The notes below the pieces were generated by a model, which had not been told where the DNA came from, did not search any database, and saw nothing but the letters and a program-made list of their open reading frames with translations. From Andrena cerasifolii (Eukaryota; Arthropoda; Insecta; Hymenoptera; Andrenidae): a DNA stretch of 64,000 nucleotides. A program made the position numbers and the translations under genes. Shown in pieces: positions 60,943 through 64,000 of this stretch; position 1 is the stretch's first letter, and every line of letters begins with the position of its first letter. The stretch is from contig NC_135133.1 in NCBI RefSeq assembly GCF_050908995.1, positions 8,846,001-8,910,000 on the forward strand. Direction: 5' to 3'.

Positions 60943-61556
60943 GGGGGGAATCCTATTCTTTGAGCTAAAAACATAGTAAAATTTAAAAATTTTTTTTTAA
61001 GAAACCAGCGATTCAATTAATCTGAAATTTGGACCATGTTAGGCATATTTGAAGAAGTTGTAGTTTTTTTATTAATTTTTAATATATGTCACTGACCCGA
61101 TTACCTTCAAATTTTGCCTGTATGTCCAACCAACATTACTCTGTACTTTGACGAACCTGAATGCCGATAAGTTATATACTTCTTTGATTACATAAGGAAA
61201 TTGGCGCAAAATTGTATGGCAAAAGTTAAAGTTTCAGACCTCTGAATTTGAAAACTCTCCAGACTCCTCAAAAAAATTTTGTATTTTTTTCTGGCTCGTC
61301 AAATTATGTCTACATGTGTATACAGTGAGACGCCGGTTCATTTTTCTGCTTTAGATTACCAGGAAGATAAATATCATGCACACCAGCGGACCATAACTCC
61401 TATACTTGTTATTAAAAATTCATATAAAAAAAACCATTGCTTCCTCAAAGATGCATCAAAATATGGTCCAAATTTCAGATGAATCAAATCGCTAGTTTCT
61501 TGAAAAAAAATCCCCAATTCTGCTGTGTTTTTAGCCTAAAGAATAGAATTCCCCCC
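60943..61556. mobile_element. TTAA-flanked foldback element, 614 bp
   Basis: Exact TTAA flanks at 60939-60942 and 61557-61560. The ends are GGGGGGAATCCTATTCTTTG and, reverse-complemented, GGGGGGAATTCTATTCTTTA. The arms pair through ATCTGAAATTTGGACCAT and TTATTAATTTTTAAT-like segments, and pairing weakens toward the middle. It is the longest and best-delimited member of the GGG/TTAA class here. No transposase frame. Confidence 0.82.
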
Positions 61557-62235
61557 TTAATGGAGCAAGTGCTCCATTGTCCTTAATTCCAGTCCTGCCA
61601 AGTGCCTCGAGCCCAGTGATCAGTCATGTTGAACAAATGCGCGATCTTTCGCGAGAATGTGCCCCCAGCGAGCATGGTTCTTCTTTGTGATCAGCTTCAG
61701 ACACTAGATGCGCGACATTGTCCTTTTTTCCTCTTGGAAGTAACTGGGTCACGTGTGTGCTTTCCCAGGCACATAATTTCCCTGAGAATATTCGCTGGCG
61801 TTCGTCTACGATGATTATCCTCGGTGGGAAATGAAACCTCTGTAGCCTGCGGTGTTAGCAGCGTGTCTTATGCAGGCATATATTTGCATTTTTGAAGTCG
61901 AGACCCGTTCACTCCGAGCATCGTACAATTTAGTCTCGTGGTGCTCTCGTAGTCGAGTGAAATACTCTTTGGTGTACTTAAAATAGAAGTGTTTTCACAC
62001 TCGATTACACTTTGCTTCTAAAAAGAGTTTAGTGCCTTCCCTCCTCCCTATATTCTGATTTAACTCTGGAATTTAAATTATGTGGTAGTGCCTTTTCGAT
62101 TATATCCTTCTGAAGGGCTTTTCTGAAAGGAAGCTTTGTTTATTCAATATTCGAGACTTTTCTCGAGAAAAAGCTGTCACATTTGCGTTGAACTCGTAGA
62201 TCTGAAGCATCGGCGTGTATCAAACCCTTCTGAAT

Positions 62236-62492
62236 GAAAAATCTCAACTTACTTATACCTACAAAAGGCATTTTTAAAATTTGCATTACGAGCGCAGACA
62301 AAAAGCTTGAAAAACGCGACATTTACTATTTTTTTCGCTATCCCGACCAATTGCGAGTTTTTTCAAAACGACGAATCACGCCATTTAGCAAACTAATCCT
62401 TCTAGCTTCTAAAAAAAACTCAAGTCGTTCGGACCAATTTTAAACAAGTTATTCTGTTTTAAAGGGTGGTCGAATACTTTTGCACGCCACTG
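62236..62492. mobile_element. Right-half copy of the 14.5-kb palindromic MITE
   Basis: The sequence matches the right half of the element at 14457-15106: TTTACTATTTTTTTCGCTAT, CCCGACCAATTGC, TTTTTTCAAAACGACGAA, CAAACTAATCCTTCTAGCTT and the terminal GAATACTTTTGCACGCCACTG. It shows many substitutions and the left half is missing. It marks an older, truncated insertion. Confidence 0.8.
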
Positions 62493-64000
62493 CATATGTG
62501 TGCCACTAACAGCCTACCACTTTCGGAGGTGCAAAAAAGCCACTCGCTTGATCCAGCGACTGGACTAATGCAAACCTTCACCCCTGTTGTTCCTCCAATA
62601 CTTTGTGCGGATGAAAAGGTTATTTATCACGGGCGAACGAAACGGAAACACTGGTGCAACGATTTGAATTGAATTGTCGCACACTTCGTAGCGATTAAGC
62701 AATTAATTCCGAGTTCACAAGCGTCGCGGCATATGCGTAATCCGATGAAACGTTACGCAGCCTCCTCGTATTCAATCTCGATGCCCCATTTCCATTTTCC
62801 GCTAGAATCATCGTATTTCGCCGATCGGTTTACAGCCTTTCGAACGGCGCGGTTCCCGCTGTTTCGTGGGAGTGCCCCCATTCACGGCGCACAAAGGGTG
62901 CTTTATCGCGTATGCATGTTACGTAACGGGGCAGAGTCTTTCCTGAAGGGCCGTATTCGCGAGTCGCCGAGTTTTCTGTATCACGCGCGGCGCACGGGAC
63001 TCGACACGAGGTTAGCGAACTATTGGGTTCCGATTCCAGGCGCTTCTTTAGCTTTTATTCGCGTCCGTGAATGGAACAGATTTCAGCCGATGGTATTATT
63101 TCCGCGTACAATAAGTTTCTGTGTCGCAGTGTATGCACGCTTTGTGCTCTTTAGCCTGGATATGTTTAGTGGCATCATTCCATGGAAGACTGAACAATCA
63201 GTTGCTACTGTAGTTCTTGGTTAATTAAAATATCTGAATGGGCTACCGTCGAATGGGGTAGCTTTGACGAGGAAACTAGATTATAAAACAAATTCCTCTA
63301 GCATCTATTGTGTAACAGGTGGTACTCTCAGACAAAGTGACTTGGGTAGATTTAATTGCCTACTTCAAGGTGCAGTTTGTCTGGAAATAATACCTTCTGC
63401 ACAATAGATGCTACAGGAATTTGTTTTAAAGTTTGAAGAGTGTAGTAGATAGTGGTTCTTGAAGTTAATCTGTACATGTGGTAGAAAGTGCCTATATATT
63501 ATTTTGATGCAAACGTAATTGCGGTTTTAAACTTCTTTTGATTCTCCAATGCGGTGCAAATGTCCGACAACTGTTGAATGGTCAATATTTAGTTGTTCTG
63601 TGTTAGAATATAATGTTTATTTATTCAAGAAAATAAAAGTTACACAGTCGAACGTCAGTATAATAATAATAATAAGAAGTGTATAAAACTTAAACTAAAA
63701 GTAATAGAAAGAATACTGTCTTTAGCGCGATACAAGTTATCCGTTCAGAGGGTTTTCTCGGACTGAGAAGCGCAGGGGTCGAGAAGACCGTTTTCCCCTC
63801 TTTTGGGTCTCCTGTAGCGAAAGAAAGGAAACTCATAAATTACCGGGTCCTTAAAGTCCCTGACACTCTAACTCTAGGAACAGTCTATCGTTGTACACAT
63901 TCCAACATTCTGCAATCTCTTCAGTTGAAGAAAAAAATGATTATGACACACGGAACGGATTAATTAAAGCTCCATTAGGTCAATTTTTACTTCGGCTTCT
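62493..64000. other. Right-end stretch without recognisable genes
   Basis: A 163-codon open frame at 62733-63224 (plus) has no recognisable domain and no splice context. A near-perfect hairpin lies at 63283-63428. The final 500 bp show only short AT repeats (AATAAT near 63660). Confidence 0.5.
63283..63428. repeat. Near-perfect stem-loop, ~146 nt
   Basis: The left arm AAAACAAATTCCTCTAGCATCTATTGTG pairs with the right arm with one mismatch in the outer 28 bp. Pairing continues with bulges through AGACAAA-TG to a loop of about 20 nt around 63345-63362. The small size and terminal pairing fit either a tiny foldback transposon or a hairpin RNA precursor. No known microRNA sequence was recognised. 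Confidence 0.7.

Noticed and set aside
62733..63224. 163-codon plus-strand open frame near the right end
   Set aside because: No recognisable domain, no codon pattern different from its surroundings and no splice partners.
1..64000. tRNA, rRNA, CRISPR and known microRNA genes
   Set aside because: No tRNA-like box pair with a cloverleaf, no ribosomal segments, no spaced direct-repeat array and none of the common insect mature microRNA sequences I could recall were seen; a covariance-model search was not possible here.

Overview
The window looks like nuclear DNA from an insect, most probably a hymenopteran such as a bee, wasp or ant. It is AT-rich with GC-rich pockets, has long introns, and carries many short foldback transposons. 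It also holds one decayed mitochondrial nad1 fragment written in the invertebrate mitochondrial code. The order-level call is inference; the sequence itself only shows an animal-type split gene with GT-AG introns.

One protein-coding gene is supported. It lies on the minus strand and runs from an ATG at 32588 leftwards past position 1, so its 3' end is missing. I resolve 13 coding exons: 32456-32592, 31255-31683, 30215-30455, 28633-29095, 27472-27592, 26708-26885, 26081-26291, 25842-25953, 10243-10345, 6975-7147, 2593-3073, 995-1391 and 125-359. Every junction keeps the reading frame, giving about 1,092 codons inside the window. Three parts can be read. About residues 1-630 are a Ser/Thr/Arg-rich region with roughly 18 basophilic kinase-type motifs (RRxS and close variants) spread over the exons. 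About residues 630-721 contain the larger part of a LIM zinc-binding domain. About residues 722-1092 are a Rap-type GTPase-activating domain including the HIGND motif with its catalytic Asn. The gene is therefore a Rap1 GTPase-activating protein of the fly Rapgap1 type, which switches off the small GTPase Rap1. The first Cys-x2-Cys pair of the LIM domain was not found and may sit in an unseen exon of the 15.5-kb intron 10346-25841.

The introns are full of non-coding structure. From left to right: a 202-bp TA-flanked MITE and a 404-bp TTAA-flanked foldback element in intron 1392-2592, the latter beginning 8 nt from a 5' splice site; a hAT-like MITE near 5.6 kb; the nad1 NUMT near 7.5 kb; a 650-bp whole-length palindrome at 14.46-15.11 kb; a triplicated ~155-bp repeat with an (AAT)n expansion near 17 kb; a degenerate dispersed repeat at 18.7-20.4 kb; a TTAA foldback at 27.05 kb; ~120-bp repeats at 28.2-28.6 kb; an ACAAGGGA-ended foldback at 29.33 kb; and a 20-bp minisatellite with a 100-bp higher-order period at 31.9-32.35 kb.

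From 32.6 kb to the right end (31 kb) I see no convincing coding exon. This is either the 5' flank or a large first intron of the same gene. It contains further foldback elements at 33.2, 33.7, 34.7, 45.7, 51.8, 60.9 and 62.3 kb and a near-perfect short hairpin at 63.3 kb.
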